Of a DNA stretch of 64,000 bases, positions 61,476 to 64,000 are shown in pieces. The DNA comes from Mycteria americana (taxonomy: Eukaryota; Chordata; Aves; Ciconiiformes; Ciconiidae), in the NCBI RefSeq assembly GCF_035582795.1, contig NW_027445626.1:248001-312000 (forward strand), in the 5' to 3' direction. Position numbers and translations under genes: made by a program. Under the pieces are notes generated by a model, which saw only the letters and a list, made by a program, of their open reading frames with translations, was not told where the DNA came from and did not search any database. Each line of letters opens with the position of its first letter. The stretch's first letter is position 1.

Positions 61476-62456
61476 CTATTGCTGCTGAGAAAGAGCTGAT
61501 TGAATCAGCTTCTTGAATGTGTCTTTAAGCTCCTGGTTCCTCATGCTGTAGATGAGGGGGTTCACAGCTGGAGGCACTACTGAGTACAGAACTGCCACCA
61601 ACATATCCAGCAATGGGGAGGAGATGGAGGGGGGCTTCAGGGAGGCAACCATGACAGTGCTAATAAACAAGGAGACCACGGCCAGGTGAGGGAGGCACAT
61701 GGAAAAAGCTTTGTGTCATCCCTGCTCAGAGGGGATCTTCAGCACTGCCCTGAAGATCTGCACATAGGACAGCACAATGAAAACAAAACACACAAAATCC
61801 ACATATATACTAACCACAATAACCCACACTTCCCGGAGGTAAGCATCTGAGCAGGAGAGCTTGAGGATCTGGGGGATTTCACAGAAGAACTGGTCCAAGG
61901 CATTGCCTTGGCAGAGAGGTATTGAAAATGTATTGGCAGTGTGCAGCACAGCATAGAGGAAACCACTGCCCCAGGCAGCTGCTGCCATGTGGACACAAGC
62001 TCTGCTGCCCACGAGGGTCCCATAGTGCAGGGGTTTGCAGATGGCCATATAGCGGTCATAGGCCATGATGGTGAGGAGAGAAAACTCTGCTGAAATGAAA
62101 AAGACAAACAGAAAGACCTGGGCAGCACATCCCAGGTAGGAGATGGCCTTGCTGTCCCACAGGGAATTGGCCATGGCTTTGGGGACAGTGGTGGAAATGG
62201 AGGCCAGGTCGAGGAGGGAGAGGTTGAGAAGGAAGGAGTACATGGGGCTGTGGAGGTGGTGGTTGCAGACTACAGCGGTGATGATGAGTCCATTGCCCAG
62301 GAGGGCAGCCAGGTAGATGCCCAGGAAGAGCCAGAAGTGCAAGAGCTGCAGCTCCCGTGTGTCCATGAATGCCAGGAGAAGGAACTCGGTGATAGAGCTG
62401 CTATTGGACGTTTGCTGCCTCCAGGCATGGGGACCCGTGCAAAGAGGAAAAGTCAT
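61476..62456 (-). pseudogene. OR14-type olfactory receptor with one nonsense codon and changed start
   Basis: A seven-helix receptor of the OR14 group expanded in birds: SNSSSITEFLLLAFMDTREL start, MAYDRYMAICKPLHYGTLVG, SYVQIFRAVLKIPSEQG, then stop, then HKAFSMCLPHLAVVSLFIS, NPLIYSMRNQELKD. The single stop (TGA, near 61,716-61,718) stands where Arg (CGA) is usual, a CpG transition. At 62,409-62,411 the usual start ATG reads ACG, so translation would need an upstream start such as 62,454-62,456, adding residues before the usual N-terminus. Everything else looks intact, so inactivation is probably recent or polymorphic. Confidence 0.88.
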
Positions 62457-62499
62457 TGACAAGTTAGGGGAGACTTTTCTGAGCAAAACCAAAGCCATT

Positions 62500-63396
62500 T
62501 CCTGAAGGCCCTCCCCTTGCTACAGACCTCACCCCTCCATTTCCCTTTCCTAGGACACCTTCCTTCAGCTCCATGGCTGAAGCTCTCGTTTGGTGCTGGT
62601 TGAATGTGCCATGAGGAGCTGGGCCTCTGGCCACTGGCTGCTGAGGTGTCAGCCCTGCTCTGCAGCAGTGAGTTCATGGGAATGGTGGAAGCAGCGGCCA
62701 GTCCTGGTGTTCAACTTTGTCCTATGAATCCACCCATAACAGAAGGGCTTGTCAACATCTGAATCCCAGTGCTAAGGAATGAAGATTGCAGAAAGCAGAC
62801 TGAAATTTGTTGTGTTGTTTGTTTTTTGTTTTAAATTTGGGGGAAATTTTTATATTATTCCCCCCATCTGATTTGAGGATTGTACTGGGATGTCCTAGTA
62901 TTTCTGTTGCCCTCAGGGAAAACTGAGTGAATCCTGCAAGGCAAGAGGATTGCCATTGGATTAGAGCAGAGTGAGGGGCCCTGGTCTGTCCTTCAGACCG
63001 AGATGCCTTGGGCTTGCACCTTTCTGAGACTGAGGGCGATCACACTGCTCTGTTTGCATGAAAAGCCAGCAGACACTGCTGAGAGCAGAGGGATCCACTG
63101 CAGACTGCTAGATGTCTCACCCTTTCTCAACATCTCAGCAACCCACTTCCAGTCAAGGACACACACGGCTCATTTCACCAACCAACAGCATTTCCTTGGT
63201 CATAGCAGCACTGTGCTTATAGATGGGGCTTTCAGATAACACAAAGATGCTATGGGACAGATTTGCATTCTGGAGGGCAGCTCACAGCATGGAAAGATAG
63301 CAAAAGGAGATCCGTAAGGTTTTTCATGATGGTATGTCACTAAGGGAAAACCAGCTCATTCCCCAGCCCCACAGGCTGCATTGCCCACAGCCTCAC
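62500..63396. other. Intergenic; nothing recognised
   Basis: 5' side of the OR14-type receptor. A T-rich stretch lies near 62,810-62,860. No gene recognised. Confidence 0.45.
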
Positions 63397-63795
63397 AGAT
63401 CACAGAATCACAGAATCACAGAATCATATAGGTTGGAAAAGACCTTTAAGATCATCGAGTCCAACCATAAACCTCACACTGCCAAAAACCATCACTACAC
63501 CATGTCTCTAAGTACCTCATCCAAACGTCCTTTAAATACCTCCAGGGATGGCGACTCAACCACTTCCCTGGGCAGTCTGTTCCAATGCTTGATAACCCTC
63601 TCGGTGAAGAAAAATTTCCTAATATCCAGTCTAAACCTCCCCTGGCGCAACTTGAGGCCATTTCCTCTTGTCCTATCACTTGTTACCTGGGAGAAGAGAC
63701 CGACCCCCACCTCTCTACAACCTCCTTTCAGGTAGTTGTAGAGAGCGATGAGGTCTCCCCTCAGCCTCCTTTTCTCCAGGCAGATGAGAGGAAAG
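63397..63795 (-). mobile_element. CR1 LINE 3' end, relatively young
   Basis: A long open frame on the minus strand with well-kept CR1 ORF2 sequence ([60 protein letters not shown]), ending in three ATTCTGTG-type 3' repeats at 63,397-63,425. 5'-truncated, as is usual for CR1. The best preserved CR1 in the window. Confidence 0.95.
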
Positions 63796-64000
63796 CTGGG
63801 ACACTTGTTCCCATGGACACACCTGCACAAAAGGACCCACAAGATCAGTGTGTGACTCTGCAGCTGAAACTCCCGTCCCCAGAGAGCCTGACAGCAAGAA
63901 CAGGATAACAACAGCAATAACACAGACAAGTGGAGAAACAAGGAAAAATACAGTGAGGTTCTGGCTGAGAGAGGCGAGGGGAGAGGCAGCCAGGCACTCA
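63796..64000. other. Window end; nothing recognised
   Basis: No supported feature. Confidence 0.4.

Overview
The window looks like avian genomic DNA. It holds many CR1 LINE pieces, one of them ending in the bird-typical ATTCTGTG-type 3' repeats. It also holds ERVL-like LTR remains, an OR14-type (bird-expanded) olfactory receptor, and two copies of a multi-exon scavenger-receptor (SRCR) gene. G+C is high, introns are short and minisatellites are frequent, as on a microchromosome. Olfactory receptor genes beside SRCR genes are known from the MHC-bearing chicken chromosome 16, so a homologous region is a reasonable inference, but it is not proven here.

The dominant structure is a giant inverted repeat. 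The left arm (about 1-19,295) and the right arm (about 35,160-54,430 or beyond) are near-identical reverse complements around an axis near 27.2 kb, with about 16 kb of unlike sequence between them. Each arm, read inward, holds: a G-rich TATAAA/GGGG satellite; two minisatellites; a GC-rich 5' flank; a 17-exon gene for a type I membrane receptor; a tRNA-Ala(CGC) gene on the strand opposite to the receptor; a decayed tRNA-Phe(GAA); and part of an ERVL-type LTR. The two receptor genes (A, 2627-15430 +; B, 39262-51884 -) converge. Both appear intact and each predicts 1240 aa: signal peptide, nine group B SRCR domains, a short linker between domains 8 and 9, one membrane segment, and a tyrosine-bearing tail like those of the WC1/SCART group on gamma-delta T cells.

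The spacer (19.3-35.1 kb) holds a broken ERVL-like element, CR1 pieces, one heavily decayed olfactory receptor, one olfactory receptor with a single in-frame stop, and a 1.9 kb purine/pyrimidine tract that switches strand. Outside the right arm (54.65-64 kb) are a degenerate C-rich tandem array, a weak exon-like stretch, several CR1 pieces and an OR14-type receptor with one nonsense codon and a changed start codon.

The receptor pair is the functional core. The arms are similar enough to exchange sequence. Domains 1-2 and 3-4 form a repeated two-domain module. In the right arm the introns of the two modules have been made alike, and domains 3 and 4 show the most amino-acid differences between the arms. 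Exon limits were set by eye from splice consensus, reading phase and domain alignment. No search was run.
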